From Pseudomonadota bacterium (GTDB lineage Bacteria > Pseudomonadota > Gammaproteobacteria > Steroidobacterales > Steroidobacteraceae), in contig JAEWLQ010000085.1 in assembly GCA_023457495.1 (NCBI GenBank), positions 1 through 64,000 of the forward strand: a stretch of 64,000 nucleotides of DNA, in the 5' to 3' direction. The notes beneath the pieces were generated by a model. It was not told the origin of the DNA. It made no database searches and saw only the letters and a program-made list of their open reading frames with translations. Position 1 is the stretch's first letter. The number at the start of each line of letters is the position of its first letter. Below are positions 9,250 through 17,723 of this stretch, in pieces. The position numbers and the translations under genes were made by a program.

Positions 9250-9966
9250 CTACTTGACCTCGCGCTCGAGGCGCCCCTTCTCCAGGTGCAACGTGCGCGT
9301 GGCGCGTTCCGCGGCGCGCGGATCGTGCGTGACCATCACGATGGTCTTGCCGTGCTGCTTGTTCAACGCCTGCAGCAGGTCGAGCACTTCGTCGCCCGAC
9401 TTGCGGTCGAGATCACCCGTCGGCTCGTCGCACAACAGCAGCGTCGGATCCGTGACGATCGCGCGGGCGATGCCGACGCGTTGTTCCTGGCCGCCCGACA
9501 GCTCGCGCGGCTTGTGTTTCATGCGGTCGGCCAGGCCGACCAGCGACAACGCCGTATGCACGCGCTTCAAGCGATCGCCGCGGCCGAGCTTCGTCAGCAG
9601 CAGCGGTAGTTCGACGTTGCGCTCGGCGGTGAGCACCGGCAGCAGGTTGTACATCTGGAACACGAATCCGACATGGTCCGCGCGCCAGCGGCCGAGCGCG
9701 GCGTCCGACAGACGGTCGATCGCGATGCCATCGACTTCGATGCTGCCGGTGGTCGGGCGATCCAGCCCGCCGATGAGGTTCAGCAGCGTCGTCTTGCCCG
9801 AGCCCGAGGGCCCCATCAATGCGACGAAGTCGCCGCGTGGCAGGTCGAGGTCGAGCTTCTCGAGCACCGGCACGACTTCGTTGCCGCGCTTGTACTGCTT
9901 GGCGACGCCACGCAGCTTGACCACCACCGGATCCGCCTTGCCAACCGCCTGTTCCACTGCCGCCAT
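9250..9966 (-). CDS. ABC transporter ATP-binding protein (LolD/MacB type)
   Basis: A 238-residue ATPase with a complete motif set: Walker A GPSGSGKTTLLNLIGG (about residues 52-67), Q-loop in VGFVFQMYNLLP, signature LSGGQEQRVGIARA, Walker B LLLCDEPTGDLD, and an H-loop in VMVTHDPRAA. The LLNLIGGLDRPTTG segment is typical of the LolD/MacB/FtsE class, which act by mechanotransmission rather than classical transport. It is the second gene of the operon, after the fusion protein and directly abutting the first permease. Confidence 0.95.
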   Translation of the reverse strand: MAAVEQAVGKADPVVVKLRGVAKQYKRGNEVVPVLEKLDLDLPRGDFVALMGPSGSGKTTLLNLIGGLDRPTTGSIEVDGIAIDRLSDAALGRWRADHVGFVFQMYNLLPVLTAERNVELPLLLTKLGRGDRLKRVHTALSLVGLADRMKHKPRELSGGQEQRVGIARAIVTDPTLLLCDEPTGDLDRKSGDEVLDLLQALNKQHGKTIVMVTHDPRAAERATRTLHLEKGRLEREVK

Positions 9967-9994
9967 GTTCGTATCCCTCGCCTGAATTGTGTTC

Positions 9995-11227
9995 TCAGCT
10001 CGACTTGAGTTTGACCTTGCCGCCGTCCTCGAGACCCTGCACGAGCGGCGAGATCAGTTCTTCTCCGCTCTGCACGCCCGCGCGGATCTCCACCGAGCCT
10101 TCGCTCTCGGGACCCAGCGTCACGGCGCGCCGCTCGGCGCGACCGTTGCTCACTATCCATACGAAGGCTTCACCGCCCTCTCGCTGTACCGCGCCGTCGG
10201 GCACGCGGATACGCGGACCGGCATTGGCATCCTGCGCCGGTGCTTCGTCGAGGAAGCGCACTTTGATGCCCATGTCGGGCAGGATGCGCGGCTCGAGCTT
10301 CTCGAAGCCGATGCGCACGCGCACCGTGGCCTTGGTGCGATCCGCCGTGGGGACGATGTTGATCACGTGCGCCGCCAGCGGCGCGTCCGGATACGCATCG
10401 AGCGTCGCCTCGACCCGCTGATCCGGCTTCACGCGATTGATGTACGACTCGTTGACGTCGACCTCGACCTCGCGCGAGTCCATGTCGACGATGGTCGCGA
10501 TGCCGGTGCGCGTGAAGCCACCGCTCGACATCGGCGAGATCATCTCGCCGGGCTGGGCGTTCTTCGAGATCACGACGCCTGCGAACGGCGCGCGCACTTC
10601 GAGGTCCGCGTAATCCACGCGCCGCACCTGCAGGCCGCTCTCGGCGACCTTCACCTGCGCCTTCGAGGCCTCGAGCCGCGCCTTGAGCGCGCTCACTTCG
10701 GCTCGCGAGGCGTCGAGCGCGGTCTGGCTGATGAGCTGCTGCTTGACGAGTTGTTCGTTGCGGCCGAGGTTGCGCTCGGCTTCCGCGAGACGCACTTCGA
10801 TCTCGGCGAGATTGCGGCGCGCCGCTTCGAGCTCGCGCTCCGCCATCGTGAGCATGGTCCGCGTGTTGATCGGATCGAGGCGCGCGAGCACCTGGCCCTG
10901 CTCCACCGCCATGCCTTCCTCGACGTAGATCTCGGCGATCTTGCCCATCACCTTCGACGAGACCGTCGAGATGCGACGCGCCACGACATAACCCGACGCG
11001 TTCAGCACGGAATTGCCGAGGCTCGGTCCCGTGGTTTGCGCTTCCGCCGTGATCGTCGTGACTTCGGTGGTCTTGCCACCGAACAACATGACGCTCGCGA
11101 CGATGGCCGCGGCGAGAATGGCGCCGCCGATGATCCAGGCGATGATGCGTTTGCCCGGACCCCCGTCCGGAGGCTGATTGTTGCGGTCGATGCGAAGCGA
11201 GCTCAGTGTCTCGGTGTCGAGAGCCAT
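9995..11227 (-). CDS. Membrane fusion protein (HlyD/MacA family)
   Basis: A periplasmic adaptor with one N-terminal membrane helix (IIAWIIGGAILAAAIVASVML), a lipoyl-like half-motif (ASGYVVARRISTVSSKVMGKI), a long coiled-coil hairpin around residues 120-220 rich in Ala/Glu/Arg, a second lipoyl half (VRAPFAGVVISKNAQPGEMI) and beta-barrel domains. The ATG at 11227 is chosen over an upstream start because the hydrophilic cytosolic leader MALDTETLSSLRIDR precedes the membrane helix. It is the first gene of the exporter operon. No TolC-like outer-membrane gene is in the window. Confidence 0.9.
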   Translation of the reverse strand: MALDTETLSSLRIDRNNQPPDGGPGKRIIAWIIGGAILAAAIVASVMLFGGKTTEVTTITAEAQTTGPSLGNSVLNASGYVVARRISTVSSKVMGKIAEIYVEEGMAVEQGQVLARLDPINTRTMLTMAERELEAARRNLAEIEVRLAEAERNLGRNEQLVKQQLISQTALDASRAEVSALKARLEASKAQVKVAESGLQVRRVDYADLEVRAPFAGVVISKNAQPGEMISPMSSGGFTRTGIATIVDMDSREVEVDVNESYINRVKPDQRVEATLDAYPDAPLAAHVINIVPTADRTKATVRVRIGFEKLEPRILPDMGIKVRFLDEAPAQDANAGPRIRVPDGAVQREGGEAFVWIVSNGRAERRAVTLGPESEGSVEIRAGVQSGEELISPLVQGLEDGGKVKLKSS

Positions 11228-11517
11228 GCCTTGTAAGTCCCTGAAACCATTGCGGGTTGCGCCGTCATTGGTGGAGCCCGGTCGACGCAGGCGCAAAGAG
11301 TAAAGGAAAACCGGCAGAGGAACACCTGTCATCTGTCATGCGCCGCACGTGAGTTTTCCACTGCGATTTCTATCCAGTATTGGTCGATCAAAGACACTGT
11401 AAATCGACAGCGTCGCTCGACCGATTCATTCATGCGCAGCACGGATTGGTATCACGATGGACCCGACGAATTCGCGGCGGGCCGCCGTTAGAATTCGCGC
11501 CCAGGGGGAAATTCAGA
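11228..11517. other. Divergent intergenic region, exporter operon / acyltransferase gene
   Basis: 290 bases between the divergently transcribed fusion-protein and acyltransferase genes, presumably holding both promoters. I see no convincing operator, hairpin or small gene in it. A Shine-Dalgarno-like AGGGGG sits upstream of the ATG at 11518. Confidence 0.5.
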
Positions 11518-12669
11518 ATGACGAAACGTTGGGACGCACTCGATGTGCTCCGCGGTCTCACCATCATCGTGATGTTGCTCAACATGACGCCGGGCTCGTG
11601 GTCGACCAACTACTCGTTCATCACCCACGTGCAGTGGGAAGGCTGGGCGATCGTCGACATGGTGGCGCCGGGATTCCTGTTCTGTATCGGTGTCGCGATG
11701 CCGTTGTCTTATGGACGGCGTGCCGCGAAGGGTGATTCCCGGCAGGCGCTGCTGCGTCATGTGTTGTGGCGCGCGTTCGTGCTCGTTGCGCTCGGGTTCG
11801 TGCTCAACCTCTACCCCACGTTCGATTTCGAGAACGTGCGTATTCCGAGCGTGTTGTCGCGCATCGGCCTGTGTTACGGCATCGCGGGCGCGTTCGTGGT
11901 GCTGACCGCGCGCCAGGACGCCTCGGGCGCACTCACCTTCCGCACCGGGCTCATCGCCTGGACCTCGGTCGGCATGCTGGTGGCGTACTGGGCGCTGCTG
12001 TACTTCGTGCCGGTGCCGGGCTTCGGCGCGCCGCGCTTCGATCCGGTCGGCAACTGGGGCGCGTACATCGATCGTGCGGTCATCGGCACGCAGCACTTCT
12101 TCCAGCACTACAAGATCGACGGCGAGGTCGTGTTCGATCCGGAGGGCATCCTGTCCACCTGGCCGGCCTGCTTCAACGTGCTGGCGGGTGTGCTCGCCGG
12201 CATCTATCTGGCGCGGCCCGACGCGACGAATCCCGCATTGAAGGCGGTGATCACCGGCGCGGCGATGATGGCCCTCGCCTACCTGCTCGAGCCGCTCTGC
12301 CCGATCATCAAGAACATCTGGTCGAGCACATTCGCGCTGTTCAGCGCAGGGTTCGCACTGGCGTTGCTGGGCCTGCTGATGCCGGTCACGCAGCAACCGG
12401 GCGTGAGCCAGACGTTGCAACCCGCGCGCATCTTCGGGGAGAACCCGCTGCTGGCCTACATCATCAACTGGCTCATGATGCCGCTGATCGACGCGAACTG
12501 GTTCGGCACGAAGCAATCGCCACTATCGCTGCGTGACGGCGGCCAGCAGTGGCTGAGCCAGTTCCTCGAGCCGCGGGCGGCTTCGCTGGTGTTCGGCCTG
12601 CTGTGCATGGCGTTCATCCTGGTGATCCTGCTCTATTGCCATCGCAGGCGCTGGATACTGAAAATCTGA
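11518..12669 (+). CDS. Multi-pass membrane acyltransferase, heparan-alpha-glucosaminide N-acetyltransferase-like (DUF5009)
   Basis: A 383-residue protein with about ten membrane helices, opening with RWDALDVLRGLTIIVMLLNM, the signature start of the HGSNAT/DUF5009/NagX family. Family members move acetyl groups across the membrane to amino sugars, or are of unknown role in bacteria. An LxRIGLCYGIA segment and the terminal helix are also family-like. The ATG at 11518 follows AGGGGG and begins exactly at family homology. tatD follows after two bases, so they may share a transcript. The substrate is unknown. Confidence 0.82.
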   Translation: MTKRWDALDVLRGLTIIVMLLNMTPGSWSTNYSFITHVQWEGWAIVDMVAPGFLFCIGVAMPLSYGRRAAKGDSRQALLRHVLWRAFVLVALGFVLNLYPTFDFENVRIPSVLSRIGLCYGIAGAFVVLTARQDASGALTFRTGLIAWTSVGMLVAYWALLYFVPVPGFGAPRFDPVGNWGAYIDRAVIGTQHFFQHYKIDGEVVFDPEGILSTWPACFNVLAGVLAGIYLARPDATNPALKAVITGAAMMALAYLLEPLCPIIKNIWSSTFALFSAGFALALLGLLMPVTQQPGVSQTLQPARIFGENPLLAYIINWLMMPLIDANWFGTKQSPLSLRDGGQQWLSQFLEPRAASLVFGLLCMAFILVILLYCHRRRWILKI

Positions 12670-12671
12670 CG

Positions 12672-13466
12672 ATGGAATTGATCGACATCGGTGCGAACCT
12701 CGCGCACGACAGCTTTGACGCGGACCGCGAACAGGTGATGGCGCGCGCCCGGGGGCACGGCGTCGTGCAGATGGTGGTGACCGGATCCAGCGAGGAAAGC
12801 ACCGCGAAGGCGATCGCGATGTCGCGCGCGAATCCCGGCGTGCTGTTCGCGACCGCGGGTGTGCATCCGCATCATGCCGCCGATCTCACGGTCGAAGCCC
12901 TGCCCGCGCTCGAGGCCGCGGCGCGCGAGCCGGAAGTGGTCGCCGTGGGCGAATGTGGTCTCGACTACTTCCGAGATTTCTCGCCGCGCGACCTGCAACG
13001 CCGTGCGTTCCACTGGCAGCTCGAAGTGGCCGCGCGGGTCGGCAAACCGGTGTTCCTGCATCAGCGCGATGCACACGAGGATTTCTTCGCGATCCTGCGC
13101 GAGCATCGCGCCGCGCTCGCGGGCGGCGTCGCGCATTGCTTCACGGCCGGCGAAAAGGAGCGCGACGCCTATCTGGAGCTCGGCCTGCACATCGGCATCA
13201 CGGGCTGGATCAACGACGAGCGCCGCGGGCTACACCTGCGCGAGGTGGTGAAGGGCATTCCGGCTGACCGGCTGATGATCGAGACCGACGCGCCCTATCT
13301 ATTGCCGCGCGACATTCGCCCGGCGCCGAAGAGCCGGCGCAACGAACCCGGCTATCTGCCCTACGTGTTGCGCGCCATCGCGGCCGCGCGTGGTGAGACG
13401 CCCGAGGCGGTCGCGGCCGCCAGCACTGCGGCCGCACGCGAGTTCTTCCGGCTCCCGATGCGCTAG
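12672..13466 (+). CDS. tatD: TatD family 3'-5' exonuclease / deoxyribonuclease
   Basis: A 264-residue cytosolic metal-dependent nuclease. Close E. coli TatD-type landmarks are present: MELIDIGANL, ATAGVHPHHA, VAVGECGLDYFRDFS, VFLHQRDAHEDF, HCFTAGEKE, IGITGWINDERRG, and LMIETDAPYLLPRD with the following SRRNEP. The Glu, His and Asp metal ligands of the TIM barrel are all present. E. coli TatD degrades DNA ends and has been linked to DNA repair and fragmentation. The ATG at 12672 is two bases after the upstream stop. It converges with the AraC gene, overlapping by four bases. Confidence 0.95.
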   Translation: MELIDIGANLAHDSFDADREQVMARARGHGVVQMVVTGSSEESTAKAIAMSRANPGVLFATAGVHPHHAADLTVEALPALEAAAREPEVVAVGECGLDYFRDFSPRDLQRRAFHWQLEVAARVGKPVFLHQRDAHEDFFAILREHRAALAGGVAHCFTAGEKERDAYLELGLHIGITGWINDERRGLHLREVVKGIPADRLMIETDAPYLLPRDIRPAPKSRRNEPGYLPYVLRAIAAARGETPEAVAAASTAAAREFFRLPMR

Positions 13467-14473
13467 GCGCGCAACGCCTTTCTCGCCGCCTCCGCGCCTT
13501 CCTGCACCGACGCGGATTGCGCGCGGGACTCGCGCCGGTACTTCGCGGGCGGCACCGTGAATCGTCGCTTGAACGCGCGGTTGAACGCGGCCTCGGATTC
13601 GTAGCCCACGTCGAGCGCGACCCGCTGCACGCTGCGACTCGTCGAGCGCAGCGCTTCGGCGCCGAGCTCGAGCCGCCATTCGGTGAGATAGGTCATCGGC
13701 GCCTGGCCGAGATACTTCGCGAACTTCTCCGTGAGACCCGAGCGTGACACGCCGGCATGTTGTGCCAGGGCCTCGAGCGTCCACTCGCGCGCGGGCTCGC
13801 GATGCAGGGCCGCCAGCGCGCGGCCGACCGCCGCATCCGCGGCTCCCGCGAGCCAGCCGCTACGTCCTTCGGGCAGGCTGAGCAGATAGCGGCGCAGCAC
13901 TTCCGCGAACAGCACTTCGGCGAGGTGCGCGAGGATGACGGCGCTGCCCGGCGCGGCCACGCTCGCCTGGTCGACCGCATGCCTCAGTGTTTTCTCGAAC
14001 CATTCGCCTGCCGGATCCGAGCGCAGGTTCACGCGCAAGGCGCGCGGCAGCCCCGCGAGGACGGGCTTGATCAACTGTGCATCGCAGGCTAGATAGCCGC
14101 AGACGAGCCCGGTGTTTTCCCCACCTCCGCCGAAATCGGCCAGCCGCAACCGTCCGGACATGAGCGCATTGATTGCCTGCGAGCCATCGATGGTCTTGCC
14201 GCCGGTTCCGTTGCCCATGAAATGCGCATCACCGTGCGGAATCATCACGATGTCGCCCGCCACCAGCGGCGTGGTTTCCTCGCCGACGCGCACGTAGGCC
14301 GTGCCTTCGCTGATGTAGTGATATTCGATGCAATGCGTTGCTTCGGGCGCGACGAACGGCAGGAACGCGCTCGAGGGCGGCGCGTTGAGGCACCAAGGCG
14401 CCGTACAGCGCGACTTGAAGAACATCGCGCCCGAGAGCTTCACGGCGCGCAGTAGTTCGGAAAGTGCGTCCAT
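13463..14473 (-). CDS. AraC family transcriptional regulator with cupin sensor domain
   Basis: A 336-residue regulator. The N-terminal half is a cupin-type ligand domain (EYHYISEGTAYVRVGE, IVMIPHGDAHFMG) of the AraC_binding_2/cupin_6 kind. The C-terminal half has two helix-turn-helix motifs (LEALAQHAGVSRSGLTEKFAKYLG and VQRVALDVGYESEAAFNRAFKRRF). It is transcribed away from the methyltransferase gene across a 153-base region containing an inverted repeat, so regulation of that gene and of itself is likely. The effector is unknown. Confidence 0.92.
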   Translation of the reverse strand: MDALSELLRAVKLSGAMFFKSRCTAPWCLNAPPSSAFLPFVAPEATHCIEYHYISEGTAYVRVGEETTPLVAGDIVMIPHGDAHFMGNGTGGKTIDGSQAINALMSGRLRLADFGGGGENTGLVCGYLACDAQLIKPVLAGLPRALRVNLRSDPAGEWFEKTLRHAVDQASVAAPGSAVILAHLAEVLFAEVLRRYLLSLPEGRSGWLAGAADAAVGRALAALHREPAREWTLEALAQHAGVSRSGLTEKFAKYLGQAPMTYLTEWRLELGAEALRSTSRSVQRVALDVGYESEAAFNRAFKRRFTVPPAKYRRESRAQSASVQEGAEAARKALRA

Positions 14474-14553
14474 TCCCTGTCTCGTCCGGTTTCCGGGGCA
14501 AATTCTGCGGCAGATCGGTCAAACGCGCGAGGGGCGCTGGCATCTGGAGCAAG

Positions 14554-14593
14554 GGATCCGGCCGTACGGCAAATCCCGCGCCGCACCGGATCC
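14554..14593. promoter_or_regulatory. Inverted repeat between araC-type gene and methyltransferase (possible operator)
   Basis: GGATCCGG at 14554-14561 is repeated in inverse as CCGGATCC at 14586-14593, 24 bases apart, within the 153-base divergent promoter region. Position suggests a regulator binding site, but spacing and a BamHI-like palindromic core make chance possible in GC-rich DNA. Confidence 0.3.
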
Positions 14594-14626
14594 GCACTAT
14601 CCACGCCCACGCAACAGGAGACCCCC

Positions 14627-15703
14627 ATGAAAGACACCCCCGCTTCCCCCGTCGACCCGCACGCCCTCGAAGCGCTGCTGGGCCGCGCGATCAACGATGT
14701 CGGCGCAACCTCCCTCGCGACCCTCACCATCGTCGGCGACCGGCTCGGCCTGTACCGCGAACTCGCCGCGGGCGGCCCGCTGACGTCGGCCGAGCTTGCG
14801 CAGCGCACCAGCACGCATGAGCGTTACGTGCGCGAATGGCTCAATGCGCACGCCGCCTCGGGTTACATCAACTATCTCGCCGATACGGGCAAGTACGCGA
14901 TGTCGCCCGAGCAGGCGATGATGTTCGCCGACGAGAACAGCCCGGCCTTCGTGCTCGGCGGTTTCCAGATCGCGCTCGCCTCCGGGCGCATCGTCGACCG
15001 GCTGTCCGACGCCTTCTGCACAGGCGAAGGCATCGGCTGGCACGAGCACGATCACGGCGTGTTCGAAGGCTGCGCGCGATTCTTCCGTCCTTCGTACATC
15101 GCCAACATCGCGCAGAACTGGATCCCCGCGCTCGACGGCGTGAAGGCGCGGCTCGAAGCCGGGATTCGTGTCGCGGACATCGGCTGCGGGCACGGCACGT
15201 CGACCATCATCATGGCGCAGGCGTATCCGAACTCGCGGTTTTACGGCTTCGACTATCACAAGGAATCGATCGAGCAGGCGCGCAAGGCGGCGCAGGCCGC
15301 GGGCATCGCCGATCGCTGCACGTTCGAAGTCGGCGGCGCGCAGGATTACCCCGGTCATTCGTATGACCTGGTCACGATCTTCGACGCGCTGCACGACATG
15401 GGCGACCCGGTCGGATGCGCGCGCCATGTGCTCACGACGCTCGCGCCGAACGGTACGTGGATGATCGTGGAACCCTACGCCGGCGATCGGATCGAGGAGA
15501 ACCTCAACCCGCTGGGACGCGCGTTCTACGCCGCTTCGACGTTGATGTGCACGCCTTGCTCGCTGTCGCAGAAAGGCAGGCTGGGACTCGGCGCGCAGGC
15601 CGGCGAAGCGCGATTGCGCAACGTGATCACCACGGCCGGATTCCGCCAGTTCCGGCGGGCGTTCACTTCACCCGTGAACCTGGTCCTCGAAGCCCGCCCC
15701 TAG
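14627..15703 (+). CDS. SAM-dependent class I methyltransferase with winged-helix N-terminus
   Basis: A 358-residue protein. Residues 15-95 resemble the winged-helix/dimerisation domain of O-methyltransferase-like proteins (LAQRTSTHERYVREWLNAHAASGYI). Residues about 175-290 are a Rossmann methyltransferase with the SAM motif VADIGCGHGTST and a following acidic-loop FYGFDYH. This resembles a methyltransferase group found in actinobacteria and proteobacteria (S-20-like); the substrate is not known. AGGAG lies six bases before the ATG. It is divergent from the AraC gene, its probable regulator. A REP pair starts directly after the stop codon. Confidence 0.85.
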   Translation: MKDTPASPVDPHALEALLGRAINDVGATSLATLTIVGDRLGLYRELAAGGPLTSAELAQRTSTHERYVREWLNAHAASGYINYLADTGKYAMSPEQAMMFADENSPAFVLGGFQIALASGRIVDRLSDAFCTGEGIGWHEHDHGVFEGCARFFRPSYIANIAQNWIPALDGVKARLEAGIRVADIGCGHGTSTIIMAQAYPNSRFYGFDYHKESIEQARKAAQAAGIADRCTFEVGGAQDYPGHSYDLVTIFDALHDMGDPVGCARHVLTTLAPNGTWMIVEPYAGDRIEENLNPLGRAFYAASTLMCTPCSLSQKGRLGLGAQAGEARLRNVITTAGFRQFRRAFTSPVNLVLEARP

Positions 15704-15751
15704 AAATGGGGACAGTCCCCAATTGCTAGCAAATGGGGACTGTCCCCATTT
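15704..15751. repeat. Inverted pair of REP palindromes (BIME-like)
   Basis: Two copies, AAATGGGGACAGTCCCC at 15704-15720 and AAATGGGGACTGTCCCC at 15731-15747, have opposite central bases, so they are inverse copies separated by ATTGCTAGC-type spacer. They fill the gap between two convergent genes. The first begins right after the methyltransferase stop, and the second supplies the TAA stop (15750-15752) of the NERD gene. A stem-loop here could act as a bidirectional terminator. Confidence 0.88.
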
Positions 15752-16367
15752 AGGCGACGGCGCGGGGGCTCGAGCCGAAGTGCGGGCTCGGTTTGCAGGT
15801 TTCCTTGATGCGCTGCCAGCCGGGCCTGAACTTCGCGACGGAAATCTCGAGCTCGGTTGCGCCGAGCCTGGGGAATTCCGCCGCGACCGAATCGAGCATG
15901 ACCGTGAAGCGCGGCAGGCCTTTCGGAAATTTCGCGCTCTTCGTGAACACGATGCGGCCTTCGACCGGCGTGTCCTCCTGCGCGATGGCTTTCACGCTCG
16001 CGATGCGGTCATACAGCGCGGACTGCGGATTGACGAAGGTGCTGCGGCGCGGACCGCTCATTAGTGTCCAATCGGTCATCTGATCGCCGCCGAACACGAT
16101 GCCGGAGACGTCGCGCATGTCGATCACGATGACGCCGCGGCTGGTCAGCAGCAGGAAATCCAGGTGGACATCGCCGCCGTTGCCGTCGGGCACCAGCACG
16201 TTGCGCAGGTAATCCGCCGCGCCGCTCGTCACGCGCGCGACACGACGCGCATCGCGGCGGTGTCCCAGCCACGCGCGCACGCCAAAGAAGCCGCCGAGGG
16301 CGACGACAAGCGCTCCAACGACGATCCCGGCAAGCTGAATCTGGGTCAGACCGAAGGGGGGATTCAA
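15750..16367 (-). CDS. Membrane-anchored NERD (nuclease-related) domain protein
   Basis: A 205-residue protein with one N-terminal membrane helix (LAGIVVGALVVALGGFFGVRAWL) and a NERD-like domain: DVHLDFLLLTSRGVIVIDMRDVSGIVFGG. In canonical NERD domains the segment reads D..L....G...IE.K, a PD-(D/E)XK-like fold. Here IDMRD replaces IExK, so a key lysine appears changed and activity is doubtful. The stop codon is provided by a REP element. It lies downstream of thrC on the same strand with a 17-base gap. Confidence 0.75.
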   Translation of the reverse strand: MNPPFGLTQIQLAGIVVGALVVALGGFFGVRAWLGHRRDARRVARVTSGAADYLRNVLVPDGNGGDVHLDFLLLTSRGVIVIDMRDVSGIVFGGDQMTDWTLMSGPRRSTFVNPQSALYDRIASVKAIAQEDTPVEGRIVFTKSAKFPKGLPRFTVMLDSVAAEFPRLGATELEISVAKFRPGWQRIKETCKPSPHFGSSPRAVA

Positions 16368-16384
16368 CGCGTACTCGCTGTTCT

Positions 16385-17710
16385 CTAGGTGTTTTGCAGT
16401 GCCGCGGACAAAGCTGCGAGCTCGGGGTCGAGATCTTCACAGGACACCGGCCGCGAGAACAGTTTAGCAAGGCTCTCCGGCATTTCGATTCGGGAACCTG
16501 TCAACGGCTCCACGATTTCGCGAAATTTCGCCGGGTGCGCCGTCGCCACCAGGATCCAGTGCCCGTCCGCCCGCTCGGCCGGGCTCATGCGCGCATAAAC
16601 CTCGGCCGCGGTGGCCGTGTGCGGGCACCAGGGCTTCCCGTACTGCGTGAACCGGGCGAAATCCTTCTTGATCCGCTCCGCGATTTCGGCATCGGACACG
16701 CTTTCGGCGCGTACCGCCTTGCGCACGTCGCCCATATCGGGAAACAGCGCGCGCAGCCGCTCCATGTTGCTAGGCGCGCCCACGTCCATCGCCGAGGCGA
16801 GCGTCGGCACGCTGGCGCGCGGCTTCCAGTCGCCGCTCTCGAGGAAATCCGGCACGGTGCGGTTCGCGTTGTGCGCCAGGATGATGCGTCCGATGGGCAA
16901 ACCCAGCTTGCGCGCCCAGACGCAGGCCACCGAGTTGCCGAGGTTGCCGCTCGGGATGATGAAATTCGGTGTCACGCCATGCGCACGCTGCACCGCGAGA
17001 CTGGTCGCCGCGTAGTAGACAGCCTGCGGCAGCAGCCGCCCCAGGTTGATGCTGTTCGCGCTCGACAATTCGAAGCGAGCCTTGAGCGCCGGGTCGACGA
17101 ACGCCTCTTTCACGAGCCGCTGGCAGTCATCGAACGTGCCATTGACCCGGTACGAATGCACGTTGTCGCCCCAGCAGGTGAGCTGGCGCTCCTGGGTCGG
17201 CGAGACGAGCCCTTTCGGGAAGAGCACGGACACTTCGATGTTCGGACGCCGATGGAACGCAGCCGCGACCGCGCCGCCCGTATCGCCCGAAGTCGCAACG
17301 AGGATGTTCAGCGGGCGCGTCGCGTCCTTGCGCAGGCGCTGCATGGTCGCCGCGAGGAACCGCGCGCCGAAATCCTTGAACGCCGCCGTCGGGCCATGGA
17401 ACAGCTCGAGCACGGACAGCGCGCCGCTCTCGTCTTTCGGAAGCGGACCGACAGGCACCAGCGGCGCCGGGAAATCGAATGCGTCGCGCACGATCGCGCC
17501 GATTTCGGACGCGATCGGATCGCCCTCCGCGAACGGCTTGATGAACACTTCCGCGACTTCCGCCAGCGTCGAGGCGCCGTCGAATGCGCCGGGCGGAATC
17601 GTCGGCCAGGTCTCCGGGATGTAGAGACCGCCATCCGGCGCAAGCCCCTGGGTCAGCGCGGCGCCGAAGGAGACGGGAGTCGAGCTCCCGCGAGTACTGA
17701 TGAATTTCAT
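16385..17710 (-). CDS. thrC: Threonine synthase
   Basis: PLP enzyme converting O-phospho-L-homoserine to L-threonine. At 441 residues it is the long, E. coli-like type. The PLP lysine lies in FHGPTAAFKDFGARF, the phosphate loop in VATSGDTGGAVAAAF, and SGNLGNSVA is conserved. It is the last gene of thrABC, 13 bases after thrB. Confidence 0.96.
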   Translation of the reverse strand: MKFISTRGSSTPVSFGAALTQGLAPDGGLYIPETWPTIPPGAFDGASTLAEVAEVFIKPFAEGDPIASEIGAIVRDAFDFPAPLVPVGPLPKDESGALSVLELFHGPTAAFKDFGARFLAATMQRLRKDATRPLNILVATSGDTGGAVAAAFHRRPNIEVSVLFPKGLVSPTQERQLTCWGDNVHSYRVNGTFDDCQRLVKEAFVDPALKARFELSSANSINLGRLLPQAVYYAATSLAVQRAHGVTPNFIIPSGNLGNSVACVWARKLGLPIGRIILAHNANRTVPDFLESGDWKPRASVPTLASAMDVGAPSNMERLRALFPDMGDVRKAVRAESVSDAEIAERIKKDFARFTQYGKPWCPHTATAAEVYARMSPAERADGHWILVATAHPAKFREIVEPLTGSRIEMPESLAKLFSRPVSCEDLDPELAALSAALQNT

Positions 17711-17723
17711 GTCTGGAGTGGGA

